Positions 46,570 through 58,705 are shown, counted from the stretch's first letter. The stretch: DNA of 62,000 nt from Lingula anatina (GCF_001039355.2 NW_019775225.1:45477-107476); one strand, 5' to 3'. The notes: generated by a model from the letters alone, not told the origin. Numbers and translations: made by a program.

Positions 46570-49150
46570 GTGACGCGAGCCCTCCCCTCGGGAGTCCCGT
46601 GGGCACGTTAATTTAATCGCGGGTCGGGAGAGATGTTGATTTTCCCCAGGGAAAGTATATCCCAAGCACAAACAACAAGAGTGGATTTCAAGTAAAGACA
46701 AACAGCTTTAATAAACGCAGAAATCGATTATAAAATTTCAACAACACGTAAGCAAAGTTAAAGACATTTGAGTATCTCGTACGCATTTAAACTCATTCAC
46801 GTTACTCAGTTCAAAATTACATGTTACGTTCGCACAGAGTTCACAGTTTCTCTTGGAGTTCAAAACATAATAATAACGTCGACCTAAATCTCAACTAAAA
46901 ATCTTAATAATATCGGAAACGCTACTGAATGGGTCCAGTCTTCTGTCGCGGCACAATGCTTCTTTTCACATGAACAGTCCTGGGCCCAGTTGCACCAACA
47001 GGGCGTAAATTTACTCGGCTACGACTGTCGTAAACCGCAACGCCTGGCGTCCATGCGCCAGGTTTACTCTCCCTGCTTACGCCCGTTGCACCAAGACAAA
47101 AACTGATCGTCGTAACTGCGCCCGAGTAACGCTCCGTTGCGCCACTGGCCAACAATACGTGGATGGTATAATTGGGCGAATGAGGAGTTCTCAGCTGCAG
47201 TCATAATGGAATGATGACATAAATAAACACAAAAGGAGCATTTCAGTGACGGAGAAATTCATGAGCTACATTATTCCATTTTGATTTAGAAATAAGAACG
47301 TTAAAATACGTTAACTTTGCTGTTGCCTGGGATAAAAGCAATAAAATCGTCAATATATTCCGAATCAAAATATTATTATAGTATGCTATGTATGCTATTA
47401 TAGTATGCTGTTGTAAATGAGAAAAACGCGTTGGAGGCAGTACGTATTTCTATTAATGGATTTGAACACTTTCACATTTGTTATTGGAACATTTGAGTCT
47501 GAAAATAATAAAAAAAGCCAGCATTGCTTTCTTTTTATAATTTTACTACAATTTCATGACCTTTTTTATCTATGGTTACACCGTGAGGTATCATTTAATT
47601 CAATCGAGCTTACATCTTGGAGATTGAGAAATACAAGAGACCTAATACATATTATATGAGCCTTAAAATGTTGATATTTTAAGCTTTCGTCTCTATGTTT
47701 ATATATAGTAAAATATGAATGATATAAAATGTGAATAAAAAATGACTATAGTTAGTTATGGTTTGTCAAAAATTGTGAAAAGAATTAAAGACACCGTACT
47801 GCTGAGCGCTAAGGCGTGTCGACATGAGTGGTAAGATTTAATTTGAACGCATGCATGTACATGTACATGGCTACACACATAATGTATTTGTAATGTAGTG
47901 TATAAAACTAGTTTTTTAAAAACCAAGCTATACAGACGGAAGTTTTGTGTAAGAAATAAACAAAAAACAACCCACATAATCTACGTTAACTACGATAATT
48001 GACATCAAACTCTCTCTGTGCCAGCCTAGCCATAGTGGAAAACGAGCTACGAACGACTTACTCCACCTAACTAGCAGGCGTAAATTTACGACTAAGTTAA
48101 GACCGACGTAAACACTACTCCAGTTTGGTGCAACTGGCTTTTCTCGGGCGTAGCATTTTGCGCCCGGTTTACGCCGGCGCAACTGCTACGCCTCACTTAC
48201 GACCGGTTGGTGCAACCGGGCCCTGGAGAATGGGCTATGTATCCCCTGTAGACTCAGGCATCCCCACCTGCAGCTGCTTCACTTTACACGGAAATCCTGG
48301 AGAATGGGCTATATATCCCCTGTAGATTCAGGCATCCCCACCTGCAGTTGCTGCATGCCCGGACGCTGAACAATTAAATCGATAATAAACCAAACGTAAG
48401 ATAACTCAAATAACTCAACAAAAAGTTACACGAAGGTGTCCAGTCTCCTTGGCTACGGCACATGGCTTCATTACACACGAACAGTCTTGGAGAATAGGAA
48501 TTTTCCCACCTGGAGTGGCCAGCTCTCAGGATTTCCACCTGCCGTATCCGACTGTCAGGAATTTCCACCTACACCCCTCATGCATTGGATCGTCGAGGTC
48601 GGTAAGAAGTTCTCCATGCCCGGCTGCTGGTCAAATGAGTTAAAAACGCAAACAAAACCAAAGAAACTCAAAAATAACGAAACTAAAGAGTTTTCCCAGT
48701 TACGCTAACGCATTACTGGAGTTGCGGTCCGGAAGACCAGTGTAACTCACGTTTCCGCTCTCTCTCGTCTTCTTCTGTAAATCTACTCCTTTTTCTCTTC
48801 TGCACGTCTTTCTCTTCTTTCGTCTTCTACCCGACTGCAACGCTTCCACTCCAACGCTCTCCTTGCGTTTTTTTTTTTTTTTTTTTTTTTTTTCACGATC
48901 TACGTTTGCGTACGTTGTACGTGAGCATCATTTACGTCTAGGTTCCGTCCCCTTCGTTGTTTGTTTACATTCTAAGGTCACAAGGGCACGCTAACTATGT
49001 CAAGGCTGTTATACGTAACACAATGGCGGCCCCCATGTTCGTCTGTTCATCACGGCAGTGCGGCAATAGTATTTCAGGTAAACAACACTAACTAGAAATA
49101 AACTTCATCAATATACAGAAAGGATCAGGGTGCGACCCGGTCACGTTACT
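46570..49150. mobile_element. 2.6-kb insert with CTAT target duplication
   Basis: CTAT lies at 46566-46569 and at 49151-49154. The uninterrupted form AAAAAGCTATCTATTTAAT is present at 46376, giving the empty site. The ends TGTGACGCGAGCC and GTCACGTTACT are only loosely inverted. The interior is non-coding and repetitive: CTGGAGAATGGGCTATRTAT occurs at 48223 and 48297. Family unknown. Confidence 0.65.
46983..48222. mobile_element. Nested transposon with CTG target duplication
   Basis: Ends GGCCCAGTTGCACCAAC and GTTGGTGCAACCGGGCC, flanked by CTG (46980-46982 and 48223-48225). The related stretch at 48478 (GAACAGTCTTGGAGAAT) shows the site without the insert. The ends are rich in GTAAATTTACG-type repeats. 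No transposase recognised. Confidence 0.8.
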
Positions 49151-49532
49151 CTATCTATTGAATATTTGATCATCATTTCAACACCTTTCCTTTTAGGATA
49201 CTTTATAAAACATATTGGAAATGTTTAAAAGTTTGATGATAAAATAGTGAGTGAAAGAATGAAAAAGAAATCATGAAAATCTTCATTTTTATACCCATGA
49301 GACTTGCAAGTACTTTCAATAAATTCTTCATAAAGTATCCTCAAAGAAAAGCTTTTTCATAGGGGAGACAAAGGGCGGTTAAGTGCACATTTTTAATTTT
49401 CTTTATTTTTTCATGAAAATTTTCACCTGCAAACTACAAAAAAGTGCCAATGTATCCTCCATTTTACATACTACAAGATCACAGTCATATACTCAAAATA
49501 AAATAAGATTTATGAAGTTTTGTGGAGGGGAG

Positions 49533-49649
49533 AAGAAACCTTGGCCAAACTGGAAATCTGAGGCTCAGGATAGGAAACAATGGAAAAAGCATGCTGAGGC
49601 CTTTGTCCAACAGTGGAACACTATAGGCTCTAAATGATGATGATGATGA
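49533..49649 (+). mobile_element. 5'-truncated LINE tail with (TGA)n end and 12-bp target duplication
   Basis: TGTGGAGGGGAG occurs at 49521-49532 and 49650-49661. The 117 bp between end a reverse-transcriptase ORF (DRKQWKKHAEAFVQQWNTIG, stop TGA) and then run into a TGA repeat, the usual microsatellite tail of some LINEs. The truncation leaves only the last 35 or so codons. Confidence 0.85.
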
Positions 49650-49778
49650 TGTGGAGGGGAGTCAAATTTTCATGGGGGAACCAGATTTTCATTATGTGCA
49701 CAATTTTAATTTTCTTATTTTTTTCATGAAAATTTTCACCTGCAAACTACAAAAAAGTGCCAATGAATCCTCCATTCG

Positions 49779-50635
49779 TTGCCGATAGCACCAGCAGATA
49801 GCAGCACCATACAGTGTCACAGTGAGTCTGATGGAAAACTTTCATGGCAATTGAAGATTTTTTACCACTGTGCACTTGGCACAAATGTAAAACTGCCCAG
49901 TGCAAGGCCAAGAATTCAATCAGTATTTTCAATCATATTATCAGATTCTACATAAATTGACTGACCATATCACTACTCAGTATTTAACTTATCTCTCAAT
50001 CCAAAATTCCAATCATCATTTAATAATTATGCAAATTTTTTTCTTTCAGATTGCTATTTATTTAATTTTTTAATGCTGCAACTGTTCCAAAATAATCTTG
50101 TAGTGAAGGAAAAATGCAAATAAGAATTGGAAGACCAATTTTACCTACATTATTCAATTATTTGAATATAAAAAGAATAAGATCACGATTTAACAAATTA
50201 AAATAATCTTTCATGAACTCGTTCACGAATAACATATTAAACAAAAATAAAAAGTTATAAATCAGTGGTAATGGCTTATTCTGGAATATATGACCTCTGC
50301 ACATCATCAGTACCTGACTTGGTACAGTATAGTTACTACTTGGACACATAGTTAGATTTGATAATGTAACAATGAGAACAATATATATTATAATAATGAA
50401 CTTCTCTGCACATATCAGACGCTTGTTACCATGAACTTACACTACTTGACAATGGGCTGAGCACTTATCACAGAGTCTGTGTGCGATGCCATTCTTGTGC
50501 TGTGATTGGTTAGTTGAGTCACGTGAAGCCCTACTGTTGCGCCCTCGCGTATCGCGTGAATGCTGCACATTTCTGGCCATGAGTATTTTATGTACGACTT
50601 AATTATACGATTATCGCCCATGTCCAACATTTCGG
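49779..50635. other. No gene recognised
   Basis: AT-rich, with a GC-richer patch at 50500-50570 (GTTGCGCCCTCGCGTATCGC). No motif assignable. Confidence 0.45.
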
Positions 50636-51545
50636 CCCTGGTGCTCTTTTAGCCAAGTCTGACATTCCAGATGTTTTCCGCATTTCACCTCTTAGCCTTT
50701 TGGTTTATCATCTTCTTTGTTTCACTTGGAATGAATTATTTATTTTGAAACAATTCTGCCAATGGGTGCAAGTTGTTTTTGCCAAATATTTAATCACTGA
50801 GTACAGCTCTACAATGGATGTTGAAGAAATTTCATGCCTCTGCCATATCCTATATACTGGATGAGTTTTGTTCCATTGGACCCCCCAATTCCAATAACTG
50901 TCAAGTTGATTTACAAAATTTTCTTGCGTTATGCAAACGGATTAGGTTCCCATAACTGTCAAAAAAAAAAAAAAAAAAAATTTACTCCGACCACTTGTAT
51001 AACTATTTGCGGCGTTAAAATAGATTCGCTAGTGGGTCGTTTGCCACAGGACAAATTGGAAAAGTGTTATGTTTTAGTTTCCCAGCTTACTCAAAGAAAA
51101 ATAGGTACAATTGAAAGAGTTACAATCTCTTATTGCTTTTTTAAACTTTGCATGCTTAGGCGTAGTACCGAGCAGAGCTTTCTTACGCCGCTTAATTTAT
51201 TTAACTGTTGGTGTTGGACCCCCGCGTCATTATATTCGACTCAATAGTGAAGCAAGAGCGGACCTAGGCATGTGGCTTCATTTTTTACATCACTTTAATG
51301 GAAAATCAGTCCTGCTGCCTTCATCATGGCAATACCTTACACTTGTTTACAGATGCCTTGGGGTCAATCGGTTATGCGGCGGTCTTTGGTTGTCACAGGT
51401 TCTTTAATGAATGGGATGAGGTAGCTGCACTTTGGCATATCACAGTTAAAGAACCGTGTCCTATAGTTCTTGCTTTAAAATTTTGGCACTCTCAGCTGGT
51501 TGAGTCCGACAGGTACATCTCGCCCTCTCCTTTGCCAAGTTCAAG
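50636..51545 (+). pseudogene. DIRS-type retroelement reverse transcriptase / RNase H remnant
   Basis: Successive frames read ALLAKSDIPDVFRISPLS (50641), RLPQDKLEKCYVLVSQL (51042), LQSLIAFLNFACLGVVPSRA and FLRRLIYLTVGVGPPRHYIR (51120-51240), DLGMWLHFLHHFNGKS (51258), LFTDALGSIGYAAVFGC (51343) and PIVLALKFWHSQL (51452). This order is the C-terminal reverse transcriptase and RNase H of DIRS/Ngaro elements. At least three frameshifts and an A-run at 50961 show decay. No tyrosine recombinase seen nearby. Confidence 0.85.
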
Positions 51546-52336
51546 CCTTGTTCGATTACCGACGAACTTTTACGCATGCGTTAGGTCATTTATTTCAGTT
51601 TATTGATGGAACACCGGTCACTTATTCTTATGTTTCTTCAGAATTATCGAAAGCCCTTGCTTTTGCAGGATAGATATAAAGGCGGTCTGGTTTTTATCAT
51701 TATGTGTATTTCATGTTTTCAAAAAAAAAAAATAATAATAATAATAATAAATAATAATAATAATAATAATAAATAAATAAATAAATAAATAAATAATAAA
51801 AAAATAAAAATAAAAATTACAGGGTGGAATCACCATTTAAATGCCTTCTTTGGCTCCCTTAATTTTATTCATGGTTGCCAGTTTATCTTCCTATCCCTCA
51901 TTCAGCTGTAGCTAGTTCTTTATGGGATATGGATTTGTAGTTGCACTATTTTTTTTAGTAGAACTTAGGATTCAGATATAATGTCAGATGTTGTTGATCA
52001 TTCCAACTTTTTCACAAGCACTCCTCGGTTGGCGAGGATGTGAGCTTCTCTCACATCATATGGCCTTTTATTTTCATTTGCGCCAACTTTTTGCTCCTAT
52101 AGCTGTTGTAATTTCTCATATTTTTCTTAATTAATCCTGGTAGCACTCATTAACATACTTTATTATTTTTATATTATGGCACTTATATAGTTTGGGGATG
52201 TTTGATTATCTCCCCAGTTTTGTAACTTTGTATCTTATTAGTTTTCGTCATTAATAAATGACAATTTTCAGTCATATGGACATACTTAATTGGGAGCAAA
52301 AACAGAGCTTCGTTGTGCTTGTGAACATTTGGCTAC
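51546..52336. other. A/T microsatellites and unassigned DNA
   Basis: An (AAT)n/(AAAT)n array fills 51721-51815. The rest may be eroded DIRS sequence, without motifs I can name. Confidence 0.5.
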
Positions 52337-52367
52337 ATAAATGACACTTATAAATTCATGATTATTA

Positions 52368-52892
52368 GCTCCGCCAAGGAGGTTATATTTTCACCCCTCT
52401 CTTTCTGTCTGTTTGTTATCAACATTACTCAGAATGTTATGGACCGATTTTGATGAAATTTTAAGGGTTGGTCAGAAATGGGTTAACTTATAAGTGATTA
52501 GTTTTTGGTGGTGATCCGGATCAATAATCAATCAATAATCAAAAAATAAATTGTCCATCGATTTTGATGAAACCGATTTCAGGAACTGTCAGGAGTGGGC
52601 CAAGGAACAGATGGTTACCTTATAAGTGATTAGTTTTTGGTGGTGATCCGGATCAATAATTAATCAATAATCAACAATCAGAAAAATAAATTGTCCACCG
52701 ATTTTGATGAAACCGATTTCAGGAACTGTCAGGAGTGGGCCAAGGAACAGATGGTTAGTTTTTGGTGGTGATCCAGACCAAAAATCAATCAATAATCGAT
52801 AATCAAAAATATCGAAAATTTAGGGGTGAAACGGCATTGGATGGAGACTTTGCTGCCTTGGCGGAGGTCTGCGCTCTCTGAGTGCTTTTCTA
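52368..52892. mobile_element. Nested GCTCCGCCAAGGAGG repeat element
   Basis: Starts GCTCCGCCAAGGAGGTTATA and ends GCCTTGGCGGAGGTCTGCGC then TCTCTGAGTGC. Its inside holds 2.5 tandem copies of a unit of about 115 bp (GATTAGTTTTTGGTGGTGAT...ATTTTGATGAAACCGATTTC). The end motif is a widespread interspersed repeat signature in aquatic animals, as far as I recall. Confidence 0.75.
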
Positions 52893-53003
52893 GATATCAG
52901 TTGACTACACAGATGAATTATATTCATCAGAAAATATAAAATGATGTATGAAATGTTTAAATGTTTAATTTTTATGCATTATAAAATATGACTTTAGCAT
53001 TCT

Positions 53004-53367
53004 CCCAGCGGGCAAATTATGTTGGTTTAACGTTGTACCATAACGTTGATAATACGTTGGATAAACATTGGATTTGAAAGTTGACTCAACGTCAGATAAC
53101 AACATTGTATCAACCCCAGTTGTTAGAAAACATTCTTCCATGAAAAGACATAAAAATGACCTGAAATGTTTTTTATATTTGGTGCAAAACATCCAAGTGC
53201 CTGCTTTGTCTGATTTTTTCAACGCATTTAGCTCCTAAGCATGATTTGCACCTAAGCATGGTACACCCTTTTACCCTGGTGGTGTTAAGCAGTAGGACAT
53301 GTTTGATGGCTTAATATATGTAGGGTATATATGTATGGCCTTTAAGTTAAAATTTCCAAGGTTTAGA

Positions 53368-53434
<67 letters not shown>

Positions 53435-53884
53435 CAAAGTCACAGTCACCTCAACCTGTCAATCTATAACAGGGTACCGAGAACTGTCAACCTTATTAAC
53501 TTCACTCCATCACATTTACAGCAACTTATTCATCCTAGTGTTAGAATTCAGTTTATTGGAATGTATTTCTGAATAACAAGTTAAGAAAATTCACTAGTTC
53601 ACTAAAGACTCAAAACAACTGTAACTTTTACTTTAAAACACTTTTTTTATTATTTTTATAAAGTTAGTTACAGTATTGATAAACAAAGTATCACGTTTTC
53701 AATAATTAATATTTTTAATTACAATCCATGTCTGCAAGGTTGTGTCAATGACCAAAATACAACGTTGAGTCAACGTCACATTATGACGGTGTTTTGACGT
53801 GGCTAGTTCAACATTGATTTTACGTTGAATTTAGGTAGATCAACCTGTTTTCAACGTTGATCCAACGCGACTATGCCCGCTGGG
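53004..53884. mobile_element. Nested CCCAGCGGGCA element
   Basis: Terminal CCCAGCGGGCA and TGCCCGCTGGG. Sub-terminal regions are packed with CAACGTTGA-type palindromes (AACGTTGTACCATAACGTTG at left, CAACGTTGATCCAACGCGAC at right). A (TA)n run lies at 53371-53432. No coding. Confidence 0.8.
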
Positions 53885-54234
53885 TTCACGTGAATATTTA
53901 CCGCAAGTTTTTCTATCAGGGGTACCGAGTGATTCAATCTATTATAAGCTTCCATGTTTTTGTTATAGCTTTTGTTATATGCTATTATGACTAGCAACCC
54001 ATACTTGCCATCATGTTTAATTACATGAAAGACACATTAAAATAACAAATTATGCATACGCAGAGGCCTTTGCGACTAGATTGTATCGCCGCAAATAATA
54101 GCCTCTAAACTAATGGTGATTTCGACATTAGCGCACGGCCGCGATTTGCGAAGCTTTCGAGATATCGGATAGCGCACGCTCGCCATGCTTGCACACGCTC
54201 GCCATAAGCGAAGCTTTCGAGATACTGGGCCCTG

Positions 54235-54720
54235 GTCGTCACGGGCACTCCTCTGTGGCCTCTCAGCCCCACTCTTCTTCTCCTTCTTCATAATCTTCCC
54301 ACCCTGGTTCTCATGTTCTCGTAGTGCTTCTTGCATTGGGGATCAGTGGCAGGATCGAGGCTCCAGCTGCTCTCCGACTCGGTCCCACCGGCTGTTCTTG
54401 GCCACCACGTTGGGCCACTCCTTCTGCTTCTTGTCATACAGCTGGGGGTTCTCTTTCAAAAGCTCGGCCAACCTCAACTCGGCCTCTTCTGTCCAGCGTT
54501 ACTCAGGGATTTCTTTCTTGGACACCCGGACCCGCTTCTTTTGCTGCCTGGTAGCCTCGTCCTCACTCGATGGCTGTCTCTGGCTTTCGAGTGGCTCCTG
54601 TTGTGTCTCCGGGATAACATCGAAACCTGATATGGATGACTGGGGGGAATTATCTTTCTCAGCGGTCTCTCTCTCTTTCTGTAGATGTCTCTCCCGATTC
54701 GAAACAAGCAGTGGAACATG
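54235..54720 (-). pseudogene. MADF/Myb-SANT-like DNA-binding protein pseudogene
   Basis: One minus frame reads PETQQEPLESQRQPSSEDEA, KKRVRVSKKEIPE, stop, RWTEEAELRLAELLKENPQL, YDKKQKEWPNVVAKNSRWDR, then stop and MQEALREHENQGGK. The W/L/HPxLYD/W pattern fits a MADF or Myb-like domain, common in transposon-derived transcription factors. Two in-frame stops (about 54498 and 54343) argue for a pseudogene, though unseen splicing is possible. It abuts the transposon ending at 54231 and is GC-richer than its neighbours. Confidence 0.6.
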
Positions 54721-55148
54721 TTTGGTTACAGTTACAACAACCTCAAGGAATAATATGATCCAATCTTTATCCTATACCCCCCTACCACTTACCGGCCCAT
54801 ATATATAAACAGACCAAGTTGGTTCTGTCACTATTACAGGTACTGTCTTCTATGTAGAAATAACCTACCCTGTTGTTGGCCAGTGGTGGCATACATATAC
54901 TAGAATCAGATACACTAAAAACTCAAACCAGTTTAGATAATAAGTTTGAATATTTTAAAGTAATATAAAGAATATTAAGCAAGAAATTAAAAGATGTACT
55001 GGTATATTTCAATTCTTAGAATTTTACTTGATTTCTATTTCACGGTAAATATGTCTGCTGAACGAATAAACTGTGTATCTAACTTATGAAGTATATTTGT
55101 GCATTAAATTCTAGGGCTTTGCTACGTGTGTTATCATAACACAAACAG
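54721..55148. other. No gene recognised
   Basis: AT-rich. A possible acceptor before GTACTGTC at 54840 leads to no usable frame. Confidence 0.4.
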
Positions 55149-55990
55149 TTAAGAGACAGCTTGTCGACAGCTTCATTAGAAATTTCTTACCCAGAATCAA
55201 AGGTATGTAACACACATTCAGTTTCAAGTTTTGGTATTTTAGGGGATGTTACTTGTGCCAGTTTTTTATATTCTAGTTTCATATGCAGATGTATGTGTGT
55301 TTACAATGAAGTTGAAGTTAACGACTTAGCTTTATCTGACTTTGTAACAAACTGTGCTTCAATTTTCAAGACTTACATATAACACAGAACACTTGTACAA
55401 CTAAAAGTACTTTAGTAAAATCAGGAAAACTTTGCGGTCTATTATGTTGTTCATGTTGCTTTGCAAGGGGGCGTGCCAGACAATTAAGCTGATTACAACG
55501 GCTGAGTGTGATACTCCGCTGAGATAGATTGATCCTGCTACGATAGTTCCTATTCTGAACACAGTAAGCCTCTGTTGTTGTGAAACATTTATTGATGTTA
55601 TGTTTATTTTTCAGATTTTACATCCTAGGCCTGGATGTGAACCTTGACCTGGACAATCTTACAGATAATAATAGAAGAGTCACCTGAAATTGCACAGGCA
55701 AATTCATCAGATTTAGATGTGAGTACCAACTATGTCTTTCTATCATGAAATTCCGGTAGCTACATCATGCATATTTGATTTAATTTTCAATCATTGTTTT
55801 TACTTATGCAATATGTTTGATCAGTATATTATTTAGTTATTGTTTTTATACAGCAATTAATATAAGTTTAAAATATGTTTAATACATTTTCTTTTGACAG
55901 CCTGTCCTGCCATCTTCAGGAAGACGCAGTAGTGGATATCCTGGCCAACCTTTATTGGACTTAGAGTCACCTTGGGACAATCCCCCATAA
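55149..55990 (+). CDS. Unrecognised gene, three short C-terminal exons
   Basis: Three segments fit GT-AG borders and are all phase 0: 55149-55202 (LRDSLSTASLEISYPESK, donor AAAG|GTATGT), 55665-55718 (IIIEESPEIAQANSSDLD, acceptor CAATCTTACAG, donor GAT|GTGAGT) and 55901-55990 (PVLPSSGRRSSGYPGQPLLD, then LESPWDNPP and TAA). AATAAA follows at about 56373. The tail is Ser/Glu/Pro-rich with no domain, and I do not recognise it. Upstream exons were not found in the window. The shared phase and exon sizes (54, 54, 90) support it, but short exons arise by chance. Confidence 0.35.
55455..55545. mobile_element. Fragment of the 33303-33490 MITE
   Basis: GCGTGCCAGACAATTAAGCT, then GATTACAACGGCTGAGTGTG and GATAGATTGATC, parallel the right half of the 33303 element. 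It lies in the putative intron between the first and second short exons. Confidence 0.5.
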
Positions 55991-57193
55991 CAAATGTGCA
56001 TCTTAGGCTTGGCAATCTCACTCAGTTTTGCAGGAAAGGAGGATTGGCACCAATGGATTGGCAAATATTGACAATTGACAGTTCAGTCACACTAAATTAT
56101 AGTGGCATGTTGCTTCAAGTTACCACACTTATTCTAAGATTGCTGAATTATCATTACTGTCTAAGGAGACCCTAGATCTCTCAACCAGAAGAAGAAACTT
56201 GGTGATCAGTCAGTTATAAGATTAAAATCTCTGGAACACTACCCATCACTGTTGTATTCAGTATATGGAAAAGATGACCGTGATATTGGAACCTTGGAGA
56301 TTCATAACTTGATTTCACACCTGTGAAAAGTAACTGCTTTGTTCTTTTACTGTCCAATTGATAATATGAAAATAAAGCACTCCTACTGTCATTGTATGTT
56401 GCTGACTCTGTTTTAATTTTCTTTATAGAAAAAGAATATAGATATCAAGATATCACATGTATTTACAAAACCTATGAATCATTTGAAAGGAAAAAGAATG
56501 GTTGAAAAATGCAATATAAATCATTTCAAGTGGATTAATTAGTGTTCAACTTAAGAAAATTGATAAAATGAGACTGTCACTCCCTTTTGCCTTTACAAAA
56601 ATGCTTTGTGTTTTTTTTTATTTTTCTCACTTGCTCCCTGAAAATAAGATATATACACAATGCTGATGACATTGGATATGCACAGTAATAACTCATTAAA
56701 TGNNNNNNNNNNNNNNNNNNNNNNNNNNNNNNNNNNNNNNNNNNNNNNNNNNNNNNNNNNNNNNNNTTTTAATTTATTCAGAAGTTGTATGGCTCTGTTT
56801 GAAAAGAATATGAATGTTTGAACAATCCTGTATTACAAATCTCAAAATAAAAAACATGCAAAAATGGGCCTCTTGATTATTTTGAGGAATTACGGTAACT
56901 GTATTTTGAGACAGAATTGATGGCAGCCATCTTGTATTTATAAAAATTGGATAGATTTGCCCTTATCAAAGCATTGTTTGAATTCCTGGCTGTGAATGCT
57001 TGATTAAATTTGATTATTGGAAGGTATTATCTCAAAATATACTGATATCTTGATTTCGGTCGTTTGTTTTTCTGCTAAAATTGCTAAAGTTTGAGGCACT
57101 TTTTCAATATCTTCTGTTGTGTTTAACACACTTTTAAATTTTGTATAATGAGACCAATATATGCTTAGGATCCCTATTGTTCTTTTAATCTTT

Positions 57194-57244
<51 letters not shown>

Positions 57245-57283
57245 GATTTATTTTAAGTCTAAAATCCATTTAAAATGTTCAGT
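55991..57283. other. 3' flank, 64-N gap and (AAT)n array
   Basis: Candidate poly-A signal at 56373. A gap of 64 N occupies 56703-56766. An (AAT)n microsatellite fills 57197-57244. No coding seen. Confidence 0.7.
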
Positions 57284-57629
57284 GAGGCAGTGCCCGTATA
57301 ATGGCAGAAAAGTAAAACACACTAAGTCTGACCGCATATATCCGGTAACCAGATGACCTGCATATACTGGCAATATGTTTGTTCATACAAAGCGATCCAT
57401 CTAAAAATACACTAAGATTTTTTTTTGCATAGGTTGTTGGCTTAATAATGCTTGATCCAATTTTGAGCTGAATTTGTTGTACTATCATAATCTGTCTGTC
57501 TGTGCCTATATTATGTGGTGTTTAAGTCAGTGACAAGTCACGTTGAGTCTGATGCAAGAGGCAGTGCCCGTATAATGGCAGAAAAGTAAAACACACGAAG
57601 TCTGACCGCATATATCCGGTAACCAGATG
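57284..57629 (-). pseudogene. LINE reverse-transcriptase scrap, partly duplicated
   Basis: Minus frame at 57488-57360 reads LKIGSSIIKPTTYAKKNLSV, FLDGSLCMNKHIASICRSSG, matching the stretch after the catalytic core of CR1/L2-like LINE reverse transcriptases (IxxGxxxIxPxxxxKNLGVxxD). The motif AGGCAGTGCCCGTATAATGG with the next 50 bp occurs at 57284 and again at 57559, a local direct duplication of about 72 bp. Confidence 0.65.
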
Positions 57630-58515
57630 TCATGAATAACAGTCCATTTTACAGGTCATTATCTTTTCTGGCGCCCTGCATTTTCCATTTCAGTTAGTGA
57701 AAAAATACACCATTCTTATATTATGTATTACTTCTATCCCTTGGGACTACACGTGAGTCCCGTGTCTCAATGAAGCAAGGAATCAACAGCATATCTGAAT
57801 TTTGTCTTGTTACGTATGTTAACGAAATGCTGTCCTCCCACTGCATATAATTGAAATATTAGCAAGGCTACTTTCTAATGTAGTCCAAAATAAAACACCA
57901 TATTAAATATCTGCAACTGTATCACATGACTTACTTATGGTGAGTTATTACACTTATTTTTAATTTGTTATATTTTATTGAAGGAATTGGTACGAAATAA
58001 ACCACAAGCTACTCTCATTCAATAAAAGAAAAAAAATCTGTCCTTTCCTAAATTTTATTACTTTGTTTGCATTTTTCTCTATTGTTCTTGAAATTAAGAC
58101 CATATGATAAAAAACACTTTTCCGAGTTACTTTTTGTGCTTCCAAGGTCCGCTGAACAGCATTTAGCTCTCTCGTCAAATTGTTATGAAAATTCAAATTC
58201 AGCAGTTAAAAGCGTTTATTAGACCTTGATTGATGCAGTGATTTTTGTTTTTATTATATGGAATCGAGTTTAGATATTTTTACTTGAACTTGAACATAAG
58301 GTAAAGGATAAAGTCGATTTTCTGTAATGCTACTGAGTAATCCCTCATTTGCTGATAACAGTGCTCAATCTTTAAAATGTCGTTGAAAAAGGCCCAGGAT
58401 CATTCAAATGGTCCTTCCCCCAAGTCCTTTATATCTTTTCCCCTGTAATTGGATAATTCTATTTTTTCCATAAAAAACCTTCACCCTTCTTCTTGCTGCC
58501 TGTAAGGAACGACAA
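57630..58515. other. No gene recognised
   Basis: AT-rich, no motif or repeat structure I can support. Confidence 0.45.
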
Positions 58516-58705
58516 ATGTTTCATAACCATTTCACTCCTACCTGCTCCTTTGCTGTATCTACTTCAGAGAAAATCTCTGGACAAAATGGAATGTTGAAAA
58601 TCTTGAGGAAATTGGCGAACTCTTAATCAACAGGAATGTTATCTCCGTTTGCATCCACCAGCTCAAAAAAAAAAAAAAAAAAAACGGAAGAGCCCATTAA
58701 ACTTC
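58516..58705 (-). pseudogene. Partial copy of the EF-hand exon
   Basis: Matches 59466-59645: TTTCATAACCATTTCACT, AGAGAAAATCTCTGGA and ATCTCCGTTTGCATCCACCAG. The second EF loop is lost, a stop lies where the intact gene reads LDAKEYA, and an A-run (58661-58683) interrupts the first loop. Confidence 0.75.

Larger units (their letters stand above)
45982..49778. mobile_element. Foldback element of the GACTCCC family, interrupted
   Basis: Starts CATGAAAATCTGACTCCCCC and carries the inverted partner sequence up to about 49778, like the intronic copy at 15693-16322. The left half contains a roughly 200-bp internal duplication (46000-46140 and 46165-46330). The halves are separated by the insert 46570-49150, and the right half is further split by a LINE tail at 49533-49649. 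Confidence 0.7.
52337..54231. mobile_element. Second copy of the 44632 transposon, carrying two nested inserts
   Basis: 52337-52367, 52893-53003 and 53885-54231 match 45080-45560 in order, including ACTACACAGATGAATTATAT, CACGTGAATATTTACCGC and AGCTTTCGAGATACTGGGCC at the end, followed by CTG. The left half of the element is missing. The intact copy at 45080-45230 gives both empty sites. Confidence 0.85.

Noticed and set aside
54185-54808. 207-residue plus-strand frame
   Set aside because: Opposite the MADF-like coding; the minus frame has recognisable domain residues, the plus frame has none.
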